Positions 25,433 to 32,503 of a stretch of DNA of 64,000 bases are shown here, piece after piece. The notes under the pieces were generated by a model, which saw only the letters and a program-made list of their open reading frames with translations, did no database searches and was not told where the DNA came from. The translations under genes were made by a program, and so were the position numbers. The DNA lies in contig NZ_ARQM01000017.1 in assembly GCF_000385135.1 (NCBI RefSeq), positions 62,001-126,000 of the forward strand, read 5' to 3'. The first letter of the stretch is position 1. Every line of letters starts with the position of its first letter. The stretch is from Promicromonospora sukumoe 327MFSha3.1 (GTDB lineage Bacteria > Actinomycetota > Actinomycetes > Actinomycetales > Cellulomonadaceae).

Positions 25433-25488
25433 CCAACGTAGGCTTCGTCGGCCCATGAGCGCCTATGGGCCGCCGAACTCTCCGTTCG
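25433..25488. repeat. 56-bp palindromic repeat, copy 2
   Basis: Same length and core as copy 1 (starts CCAACGTAGGCTTCGTCGG), with about seven mismatched pairs between halves. It is the inverse of copy 3: its right half resembles copy 3's left half. Confidence 0.75.
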
Positions 25489-25567
25489 CGGGGCACGCGC
25501 CGACCCGGCAGGCAGGCTCCGAGCGACCGCCGGGCCGCGCGCCTGGCGCGCCGCATGCAGCACCGCC

Positions 25568-25623
25568 CGAACGCAGAGTCCATCGGCCCATAGGCGCTCA
25601 TGCGCCGACAAAGCCTACGTTCG
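25568..25623. repeat. 56-bp palindromic repeat, copy 3
   Basis: Starts CGAACGCAGAGTCCATCGG and ends AAAGCCTACGTTCG. More diverged in the left half. Together with copy 2 it forms an inverted pair around a 79-bp GC-rich spacer. Confidence 0.75.
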
Positions 25624-25745
25624 ACCGGTAGGCCCGACGGCGCACTGGCCTGCCCGCCCCGAGCGCCCCGCCATCTGCTGATGAACCCCATCAAGACCAT
25701 GGCCCCCGCACCGTCCCGTGCGATAGCCTCCTGACGGAACACCCG

Positions 25746-25759
25746 TGACAGCGCTGTCA
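25746..25759 (+). promoter_or_regulatory. LacI-type operator TGACAGCGCTGTCA
   Basis: Perfect 14-bp palindrome with the central CG of LacI-family operators, placed between the likely transcription start and the ribosome site of the secreted enzyme gene. Repression by an unlinked or nearby LacI regulator is inferred. Confidence 0.6.
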
Positions 25760-25774
25760 GTCCTGGAGGCACCG

Positions 25775-28700
25775 ATGCCCACCCACCGTCCGCGGCTCCA
25801 CGCAGGGGCGCGACCGTTCCGCAGAGCGATCGCCGGGCTCGCCGTCGCCTGCCTCGCACTGCCGATCACGGTCGCCGTCGTCACGCCGGCGCAGGCCACG
25901 GGCACCGACGCACGCAACCGGCCCGCGAGCACCCAGCCCGGAGCGTACGGCGCCCCCGACGAGACCGCCGCGAACTACTACGCGGCGCTCCTGCGGCACA
26001 CCCGCTGGGTCGAGACCGTCTGGGACGAGTCCGCCGGCGTCTACCAGGCCAAGGACATGAACTTCGCGGTAGTCCTGGGCAACGCCGTGCTGCTGACGCA
26101 CGGCGAGTACGACGCGGAGCTCGCCGGCGTCTCCGAGGACACCCTGCGCGAGCACACGCTGGCGACCATCAAGCACTTCGCCGCGACCAACCGCCTCGTG
26201 GACCCCGACGGCACCTGGGGCCGCCAGCTCTTCTGGGACTCGACCTTCCAGTCGTACTTCCTGGCCGCGGGCACGCTGCTGTGGGACCAGCTCGACGCCG
26301 CCACCCAGGCCAACCTCGCGACCATCGCCACCGGCCAGTCCCGGTACACGGCCGACCTCGACTTCACCGACGACCCCATGTCGGGCAGCTGGACCACCGA
26401 GTGGCCCGCGGGCAAGTACCGGGGCGACACCGCGCAGGAGGAGGTCGGCGTCTACACGCAGGCCCTCGCCCCCGGGCTCGCCTGGGCGCCCGACGACGCC
26501 GACGCCGGCCGCTGGGCCGAGCAGCTCGCCGACTGGGGCCGCAACGCCGCAGGTCAGCCGACGGCGGACCGCAACAACCCCGCCGTCGTCGCCGGCAAGC
26601 CGGTCTCGTCGAACACGATGCACAACATCCACGACACGTACATCGTGGAGAACCACGAGTCGTTCGGGCCGCACTACCAGTCCGACTCGTGGCGCTCTGG
26701 CGCCCGCAACGCGATCCACTTCCTGCTGCGCGACGAGCCGCTGCCCGAGATCCTGACCCGGCAGCCCAACTCGGCCGAGCTGCGGGAGTCGATCAAGCTC
26801 GTCATGTCCGACCAGGGCGAGCCCTTCATGCCGATGGTCCGGGACCGCGAGTTCCTCTACGGCCGCGACGTGATCCCGATGGCGTTCCTCGCCCAGGTGC
26901 TGCGCGACCCCGACGCCGCCCGCGCCGAGGTCAACCTCGCCGCGGCCCTGGCGGACTACCAGGCGTACGCGCCCGTCAACCGGCTGACCAAGTTCTCGGG
27001 CGAGCCCAAGTACGAGCCCGAGGCCCGCGCGGAGATCGCCATCTCGTACCTGCTGCACGTGGAGGCCGCGGAGTCGGCCGAGGGTCCCGTGGAGCCGACG
27101 CCGCAGGACGTCTTCTTCGAGCGCCTGTCCGGCGTCCGCGACTTCGGCGACGTGCCCGGCCTGACGGTGCAGCAGACGGCGGACACGTGGGCCGGCGCCG
27201 TCAGCCGCAAGGGCTTCGTCAAGTTCCCCTGGGTGCCCGGGCACAACTCGTGGCTGTTCTACGCCTCGGGCAGCTCGTCGTTCCTCTACCCCGACTCCGG
27301 CGCGACGGTGAGCGACCGCAACGTCACCGCGTACACGCAGCCGCGCGACGGCTTCGAGGGCACGTCGTCGGTGTTCCGGATCGGCGACGGGTACGCGGGC
27401 CAGGTCACGCTGCCGACCGGCGCCGCGGTGTACGCGTCGTCGGGCGCGGGGCCGGACGACGCGAGCCTGTCCGTGCGCAACCTGGCCATGGGAGGCTACG
27501 CCGGCCTGGACGGCTCACGCGAGTACACGACGGCGGAGGGCAGCACCACCGTCGCCGAGCCGGAGCCGGACCCCGCCGACGTGAACGTGGCGCGTCTCGA
27601 CACGCTCGACCTCGTGCCGCCGGGCGCGACCGAGCCCGCCCCCGTCACCGCGCGCTACGTGCGCATGCAGGGCGTGCAGGGCCACCCGCAGTACGGCTAC
27701 TCGCTCTACCACCTGCGCGCCTTCGACCCGGCGGGCGACGACGTCGCGGCCGGCCGCCCGGCCACGGCGTCCAGCGCCGACACGGGCCGGGCCGCGAGCG
27801 CCGTGACCGACGGCAGCGCGACGACGCGCTGGGCGGTCTCGCGCGCGGACCGGACGCGCCCCGACTCGTGGGTGCAGGTGGACCTGGGCGCGCCGACCGA
27901 GGTGGCCCGCGTGCAGCTCGGGTGGGAGTCGGCGGCGGGCGAGCGGTACCGGGTGCAGACGTCGGCCGACGGCGTGACCTGGCACGACGCGGCGTCGTTC
28001 GACGCCGAGGACCCGCTGCTGTCGAGCGCGGGCTCGTGGCTGAACGTGGAGGGTGCGGCGGGGTTCGTCGTCCGGAGCTCCGACGCCCCGATCACGGTCT
28101 CGCGGGCGGACGCGACACGCCACGTGGTGCGGCTGGCGGACGGCGCGGCGGGACCCCGGCTGGTGGAGATGATCCCGGGTGACGCCGCGGCGACGTCGGC
28201 CCAGGCGGAGCGGGCGGTGCCGACCGCGGACGCCGCGGGCGTGCAGGTCAGCCTGGTCGACGGGTACCTGGTGGCGTTCAACCTGACGGGCGCGGACGTG
28301 TCGACGACGGTCACGGTGCCGCACGCGAGCGGAGGCGCGGTGCCGGTGTTCGCGGGCGAGCAGTCGATCGGGGCGCGGTCGTCGGCCCTGGCGCTGACGG
28401 TCCCGGCGGGCGACGCCGTGGTGCTGGCTCCGCGGGCCACCGTGGCGGGATCGCGCGGGACGACGCCGGAGGGCGTCACGGTCACCACCGACGACGCCCG
28501 CACGTTCACTGTGACGGGCCGGGGTCCGGTGACGGTCCGGCACACGGAGACCGGCGCCTCGCGCCCGGCTGCCGCGACGCCGCGCGGCACAACGGTGCGG
28601 TTCCCGGCCGGGACGCCGTTCCCCGTGGCCGACCTCGCGCTGAGCACGCTCACGTTCCCGGCGTCGGTGCTGCCCGAGGGCATGACGTCGCCGTCGGCCG

Positions 28701-29014
28701 CCGTGGACGGGGACCGGAGCACCGCGTGGGTGCCGGGCCCGGACGGCCGGATGGTCACCGACCTGGGCGCGCCCCAGGAGGTCGGCACGGTCGTGGCCGA
28801 GTGGGCGCGGGGGCGGGCGCCGTCGGCCGTGGTCTCGGTGAGCGACGACGGGCTCACGTTTACCGATGTGGGGGCGGTGGGCCGCGACGGCGTCGTCGAC
28901 GTGGACCGCACGGCCCGCTACGTGGCCCTGACCACGACCTGGCACCGGGGCGACCCGGGCCTGACGGCCCTGCGGGTGCTTCCGAGACCAGAGCTGAACC
29001 GATCTCAGAAGTAG
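25775..29014 (+). CDS. Large secreted protein, probable carbohydrate-active enzyme with discoidin domains
   Basis: 1079 residues. The Sec signal peptide (RRAIAGLAVACLALPITVAVV, cleaved near AQA-TG) is followed by a roughly 500-residue helical region with many Trp/Tyr/Asp (ANYYAALLRHTRWVETVWDE, GTWGRQLFWDSTFQSYFLAAG, NIHDTYIVENHESFGPHYQSD), like an (alpha/alpha) toroid of polysaccharide lyases or hydrolases. I cannot name the family. At about 620-760 is an F5/8 type C (discoidin/CBM32-like) domain (GRPATASSADTGRAASAVTD, WVQVDLGAP), and a second, weaker one ends the protein (AVDGDRSTAWVPGPDGRMV). It probably acts on a plant or microbial polysaccharide outside the cell. A LacI-type operator lies in its leader. 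Confidence 0.75.
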   Translation: MPTHRPRLHAGARPFRRAIAGLAVACLALPITVAVVTPAQATGTDARNRPASTQPGAYGAPDETAANYYAALLRHTRWVETVWDESAGVYQAKDMNFAVVLGNAVLLTHGEYDAELAGVSEDTLREHTLATIKHFAATNRLVDPDGTWGRQLFWDSTFQSYFLAAGTLLWDQLDAATQANLATIATGQSRYTADLDFTDDPMSGSWTTEWPAGKYRGDTAQEEVGVYTQALAPGLAWAPDDADAGRWAEQLADWGRNAAGQPTADRNNPAVVAGKPVSSNTMHNIHDTYIVENHESFGPHYQSDSWRSGARNAIHFLLRDEPLPEILTRQPNSAELRESIKLVMSDQGEPFMPMVRDREFLYGRDVIPMAFLAQVLRDPDAARAEVNLAAALADYQAYAPVNRLTKFSGEPKYEPEARAEIAISYLLHVEAAESAEGPVEPTPQDVFFERLSGVRDFGDVPGLTVQQTADTWAGAVSRKGFVKFPWVPGHNSWLFYASGSSSFLYPDSGATVSDRNVTAYTQPRDGFEGTSSVFRIGDGYAGQVTLPTGAAVYASSGAGPDDASLSVRNLAMGGYAGLDGSREYTTAEGSTTVAEPEPDPADVNVARLDTLDLVPPGATEPAPVTARYVRMQGVQGHPQYGYSLYHLRAFDPAGDDVAAGRPATASSADTGRAASAVTDGSATTRWAVSRADRTRPDSWVQVDLGAPTEVARVQLGWESAAGERYRVQTSADGVTWHDAASFDAEDPLLSSAGSWLNVEGAAGFVVRSSDAPITVSRADATRHVVRLADGAAGPRLVEMIPGDAAATSAQAERAVPTADAAGVQVSLVDGYLVAFNLTGADVSTTVTVPHASGGAVPVFAGEQSIGARSSALALTVPAGDAVVLAPRATVAGSRGTTPEGVTVTTDDARTFTVTGRGPVTVRHTETGASRPAAATPRGTTVRFPAGTPFPVADLALSTLTFPASVLPEGMTSPSAAVDGDRSTAWVPGPDGRMVTDLGAPQEVGTVVAEWARGRAPSAVVSVSDDGLTFTDVGAVGRDGVVDVDRTARYVALTTTWHRGDPGLTALRVLPRPELNRSQK

Positions 29015-29017
29015 TCC

Positions 29018-29048
29018 TTGACCTTGACCTGAGGTCAACGTGGACGCT
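29018..29048 (+). promoter_or_regulatory. MerR-type promoter of the hydrolase/MerR operon
   Basis: -35 TTGACC (29018-29023), a 19-bp spacer containing the perfect palindrome TTGACCTGAGGTCAA (29024-29038), a -10-like GACGCT (29043-29048), then 6 nt to the ATG. The operon encodes its own MerR regulator. Confidence 0.65.
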
Positions 29049-29054
29049 CGTCTC

Positions 29055-29879
29055 ATGACAACCTCGAGCACAACCGAATCAGCCAGGTCGGCCTGGACCG
29101 GAATGGTCCAGGTCGACGACACCGCTCTTGCCGTCACCGACACCGGTGGTCCCGGCATCCCGGTGATCTACCTCAACGGCTCGTACGCCTCCCAGCGGCA
29201 CTGGCGGCGTGTCACCGCCGACCTCGGGCCCGGGTATCGGCACATCACCTTCGACGAGCGCGCCCGCGGCCGGTCGAAGCTCGCTTCCGACTACTCTTTC
29301 GAGGCGTGCGTCCGCGATATCGACGCGGTGCTCGCGGCCAGGGGTGTCGACCGCCCGCTGCTGGTGGGCTGGTCCTACGGGGCGCTGCTGGGCGTGCACT
29401 GGGCGAGCCGGAACCCGGACCGGGCACGCGGCGTGGTCGGCGTCGACGGCCCGTACCCGGTCGGCTGGACCGAGGAGGCCGAGCACGAGGAGATCCGGAA
29501 GGTGCTCCGCCGGATGCGGCTGATGCTGCCGCTGGCTCGTCGCCTGGGCCTGGCCGCGCGTTTCTCCGGCGAGGAGCACGTGCGGGTCGCCATCGAGGCC
29601 CACCTGCTCCACGCCGCGGCTGGGCCGCTCCTCGAGGAGCTGGCCGTCCCGGTCCGGTACGTCGTCGCCTCCGGGGAGGCGCTGGGCAGCCGCGACGATC
29701 TGCAGACGGAGATGCGCAAGACCATCGAGCCGATCCTGGCCCGCAACCCGAACCTCCGAGTGAGTGCGAAGGTCACCAGCAACCACGGCAGCGTCCTGCG
29801 CAAGGACTCCCCGGCCGTCGCAGACGTCGTTCGCGAGCTCGCCGCCTCGACCTCGGCCCAGGACCGGCGGAGCCGATGA
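29055..29879 (+). CDS. Alpha/beta hydrolase
   Basis: 274-residue alpha/beta-hydrolase fold protein. The oxyanion strand region is VIYLNGSYASQRHWRRV, then ITFDERARGRSKL and the nucleophile elbow LVGWSYGALLG (G-W-S-Y-G, Ser about residue 105). The acid is probably in the GVDGPYP/late strand region, and the catalytic His is in KVTSNHGSVL. Substrate unknown; it might inactivate the compound sensed by the MerR protein encoded downstream. The start overlaps no Shine-Dalgarno sequence and follows the -10 by 6 nt, so it is probably leaderless. Its stop overlaps the MerR start (ATGA). Confidence 0.88.
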   Translation: MTTSSTTESARSAWTGMVQVDDTALAVTDTGGPGIPVIYLNGSYASQRHWRRVTADLGPGYRHITFDERARGRSKLASDYSFEACVRDIDAVLAARGVDRPLLVGWSYGALLGVHWASRNPDRARGVVGVDGPYPVGWTEEAEHEEIRKVLRRMRLMLPLARRLGLAARFSGEEHVRVAIEAHLLHAAAGPLLEELAVPVRYVVASGEALGSRDDLQTEMRKTIEPILARNPNLRVSAKVTSNHGSVLRKDSPAVADVVRELAASTSAQDRRSR

Positions 29880-30661
29880 CGGGAGGGGCGACCGGCGGCG
29901 TCACGATCGGCCAGGCCGCGGCGTTCGCCGGCGTCACGATCAAGACGGTGCGGCACTACCACAAGCTCGGGCTCGTGGACGAGCCCGAGCGGGACTCGTC
30001 CGGCTACCGGCGGTACGGTTCGGACGACCTGCTGCGACTGGTCCAGGTCCGGGCGCTGGCCGACGCCGGCGTGCCGCTCGCCGACATCGGGGCCCTGCTC
30101 GACGCCGACGCCGACAGGTTCGCCGCGGCGCTCACCGACGTCGAGCAGCGCCTCACCGACCGGATCGAGGAGCTGATCGCGCGCCGTGACACCCTGCACC
30201 GGCTCACCGACGACCGGGCGCTCCTCCCCGATCGCGCCTGCGCCGTCCTCGACCGGATGCCCGGCCTCGGCTTCAGCCCCGACTACGTCGCCGGCCAGCG
30301 CGAGGCCCTGGTGCTGTTCCGGGCGCTGTTGCCGGCGGGCTTCGACAGCTTCGTGACCCAGCTCGAGTACCGGCTCGACGATCCCGAGCACGTCGAGCTG
30401 ACGCAGCGCAGCTGGGACGCGATGTCCTGGGATCCGGACGACCCGCGGCTCGAGGAGCTGGCCTCCGCCCTGGCCGACAACCTGCTGGCCAACCGCGAGC
30501 TGCTCACGGCGCCGACGGGCCTCGAGATCCGGTCCGACACCGCCACTCGGTACGGACTGGTCGACACCCACCGCCAGGACGGGTGGCCGGCGTCGGCCCG
30601 CTTGAACGCACTGGTGGAGGCGAAGCTGCGTGCCGCGGGCATCCCGGTCCCGCACCGGTAA
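29876..30661 (+). CDS. MerR-family regulator
   Basis: 261 residues: a MerR helix-turn-helix at about 9-78 (VTIGQAAAFAGVTIKTVRHY, SGYRRYGSDDLLRL, ADAGVPLADIGALLDAD), a dimerisation helix (RLTDRIEELIARRDTLHRL) and a C-terminal effector domain of about 140 residues resembling TipAS-type or BmrR-like multidrug domains in length. Translationally coupled to the hydrolase and probably its activator, through the 19-bp-spacer promoter with palindrome TTGACCTGAGGTCAA. Ligand unknown. Confidence 0.88.
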   Translation: MTGGATGGVTIGQAAAFAGVTIKTVRHYHKLGLVDEPERDSSGYRRYGSDDLLRLVQVRALADAGVPLADIGALLDADADRFAAALTDVEQRLTDRIEELIARRDTLHRLTDDRALLPDRACAVLDRMPGLGFSPDYVAGQREALVLFRALLPAGFDSFVTQLEYRLDDPEHVELTQRSWDAMSWDPDDPRLEELASALADNLLANRELLTAPTGLEIRSDTATRYGLVDTHRQDGWPASARLNALVEAKLRAAGIPVPHR

Positions 30662-30665
30662 GCGC

Positions 30666-30721
30666 CGAACGTAGGGTTGGTCGGCTCGTGAGCGCCCATA
30701 GGCCGACGAACCCTACGTTCG
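30666..30721. repeat. 56-bp palindromic repeat, copy 4
   Basis: Starts CGAACGTAGGGTTGGTCGG; 23 of 28 positions pair. It lies 4 bp after the MerR stop, between convergent genes, like copy 1. Confidence 0.8.
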
Positions 30722-30745
30722 AACCCCGCCCGGCGAGGGCGGCGG

Positions 30746-30946
30746 TCAGCCGCTGTGGCCAGAACGGCCCCGCCGGGCGGCCGCCACGATGACGACCACC
30801 CCGACCAGGGCGAGCGCCGGACCGACGATCGCCCACAGGGTCACGCCCGTCATCGGGCTGCCGGCGAGGTAGCCGAGCCCCTGCACGGTGAACACGGCGC
30901 CCATCAGCACGAGGACGACGCCCAGCACGATCAGGCCTGACTTCAT
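30746..30946 (-). CDS. Small two-helix membrane protein (66 aa)
   Basis: Two membrane helices (SGLIVLGVVLVLMGAVFTV and TLWAIVGPALALVGVVVIVA) with a short loop and a basic Ser/His-rich tail. Proteins of this size and layout are common, uncharacterised actinobacterial membrane peptides. It lies 28 bp after the zinc-finger gene on the same strand and may be co-transcribed. Confidence 0.65.
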   Translation of the reverse strand: MKSGLIVLGVVLVLMGAVFTVQGLGYLAGSPMTGVTLWAIVGPALALVGVVVIVAAARRGRSGHSG

Positions 30947-30974
30947 GGTTTCCTCCGGACGGCCGGTGGCGCCG

Positions 30975-31265
30975 TCAGTACTTGTGGGTGCCCAGGGTGG
31001 TGGACGAGATCATCGCGTCGTCGGCGTAGCAGTAGCCCCAGCCCTCGCCCGGCTCGACGGACCGCATGAGCGGGTGCGCGGAGGCCTTGAAGTGCGCCGT
31101 GGCGTGCTTGGCCGGGGACGAGTCGCAGCAGCCCACCTGCCCGCACACCAGGCAGCTGCGCAGGTGGACCCAGGTGCCGCCGACGGCGAGGCACTCGGGA
31201 CAGCCGTCCAGCTGCTCGGGCTCGAGGACCGCGACCTGGTCCAGGTGCGTGCACTCTTCGGTCAT
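30975..31265 (-). CDS. UBP-type zinc finger domain protein (96 aa)
   Basis: Stand-alone ZnF-UBP domain. The metal ligands lie in CTHLDQV, CPECLAVGGTWVHLRSCLVC, VGCCDSSPAKHATAHFKASA and HPLMRSV, the C-x2-C / H pattern of this fold. In eukaryotes the domain binds the ubiquitin C-terminus; the many actinobacterial single-domain versions have no established partner. The C-terminal WGYCYADDAMISS is typical of these bacterial forms. The ATG at 31265 is the natural start (MTEECTHLDQ). Confidence 0.88.
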   Translation of the reverse strand: MTEECTHLDQVAVLEPEQLDGCPECLAVGGTWVHLRSCLVCGQVGCCDSSPAKHATAHFKASAHPLMRSVEPGEGWGYCYADDAMISSTTLGTHKY

Positions 31266-31343
31266 GTCTCGGTCCTCACGTCGCTGGGGCAATGGTCTCC
31301 CACCCCGGACGGGACCGCCCGCGGCAGCAGATCTGCACAGAGT

Positions 31344-32369
31344 CTAGGCCGCGGACGCCGGCCTGTGCGGGCCACCGCCGGTGCTCTCGCGGGCGGTGAT
31401 CCGGTGGGGCACCACCACGTGCTCGGCCGGGGCGTCCGGCTCGGCGATGCGCCGCATCACGAGCCGCACCGCCTCCGCGGCCAGGAGGGGCAGGTCAGGG
31501 GTCACCGTGGTCAGGGACGGCACGGAGAACTGCCCGTCCTCGATGCCGTCGAAGCCTGCCACGGCCACGTCCTGCGGCACCCGCAGCCCGTGCTCGTGCA
31601 GGGCACGCAGCGCGCCCAGGGCCATCAGGTCGTTGAAGCAGAACACCGCGTCGACCTCGACGCCGCGGGCGAGCAGCTGCGCGACGGCGTCGGCCCCGCT
31701 GGCGCGGTGGTAGTCCGTGCACTCGACCACGAGGTCCGGGTCGGCGGGCACACCGGCCTCGGCCAGCGCGGCCAGGTAGCCCTCGCCGCGCAGCCGTCCC
31801 GTACCCGCGCCGCTCTGCAGGCCGATCCCCGCGATCCGACGCCGGCCCAGGTCCAGGAGGTGCCGGGTGACGTCGCGGGCCGCCGCCACGTTGTCCACTC
31901 CCACGTGGTCCACGCCCGCCGGCTCGCCGTACTCCCCCAGCAGCACCAGCGGGGTGCCGTCGCGGCGCTCCACGACCTCCGCGACCGGCGTGACCAGCGG
32001 GCTGAAGAAGACGCCGTCGACCAGGTGGCTCGGCAGGCCGTCGAGCACCGCGCGCTCCCCCGCCGGGTCGCCCGACGTCTCCTCGATGAGCACCGACTGC
32101 CCCACGGCCCGGGCCGCCGCCGCCAGCTCGGAGGCCAGCCCGGCGAAGTAGGGCGAGGTGAGCTCCGGCAGCGCGATCGCCAGGAACCCCGCCCGCCCGT
32201 GCCGCAGGCTCCGGGCCGACGTGTTGGGCCGGTAGCGCAGCTCGGCGATGGCGGACTCGACGCGCTCGCGGGTCTCGGGCCGCACGTTCGGGTGCCCGTT
32301 GATCACGTTCGACACGGTCTTGAACGAGACCCCGGCGCGTTCCGCGACGTCGCGCAGCGTGACCCTCAC
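31344..32369 (-). CDS. LacI-family regulator of the adjacent GH43 gene
   Basis: 341 residues: LacI helix-turn-helix (VTLRDVAERAGVSFKTVSNV, then INGHPNVRPETRERV hinge) and a periplasmic-binding-like sugar domain (FLAIALPELTSPYFAGLA, AVFCFNDLMALGALRAL, VAGFDGIEDGQFSVPSLTTV). It is divergent from the secreted GH43 arabinanase-type gene, with two copies of GGTTATCCGTTGTAA between them, so it probably represses that gene until an arabino-oligosaccharide is bound. The start is GTG at 32369. Confidence 0.93.
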   Translation of the reverse strand: MRVTLRDVAERAGVSFKTVSNVINGHPNVRPETRERVESAIAELRYRPNTSARSLRHGRAGFLAIALPELTSPYFAGLASELAAAARAVGQSVLIEETSGDPAGERAVLDGLPSHLVDGVFFSPLVTPVAEVVERRDGTPLVLLGEYGEPAGVDHVGVDNVAAARDVTRHLLDLGRRRIAGIGLQSGAGTGRLRGEGYLAALAEAGVPADPDLVVECTDYHRASGADAVAQLLARGVEVDAVFCFNDLMALGALRALHEHGLRVPQDVAVAGFDGIEDGQFSVPSLTTVTPDLPLLAAEAVRLVMRRIAEPDAPAEHVVVPHRITARESTGGGPHRPASAA

Positions 32370-32403
32370 TCGGCACAGGCTAGACCACCCCTTGCCGACG
32401 CGC

Positions 32404-32443
32404 GGTTATCCGTTGTAACTTCACGCGTGGTTATCCGTTGTAA
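32404..32443. promoter_or_regulatory. Two direct 15-bp repeats, probable LacI operators
   Basis: GGTTATCCGTTGTAA occurs exactly at 32404-32418 and 32429-32443, 25 bp apart, in the divergent LacI/GH43 interval. An inverted repeat CCACGTC-N6-GACGTGG lies at 32455-32474, in the GH43 leader. Confidence 0.6.
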
Positions 32444-32503
32444 AGGAGCGACGGCCACGTCATCGAGGACGTGGCGCGCAGCCGCCCGAAGGGACACCAC
32501 ACC

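Larger units (their letters stand above)
25306..25774. other. Divergent intergenic region (469 bp) with two palindromic repeats
   Basis: Between the HEAT gene and the large secreted enzyme. It holds a short tandem ACCAGCCCGAAC-like repeat (about 25341-25375), two copies of the 56-bp palindrome separated by 79 bp, a possible -10 TAGCCT (25726-25731), a LacI-type operator and the enzyme's ribosome site. I see no coding sequence in it. Confidence 0.6.
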
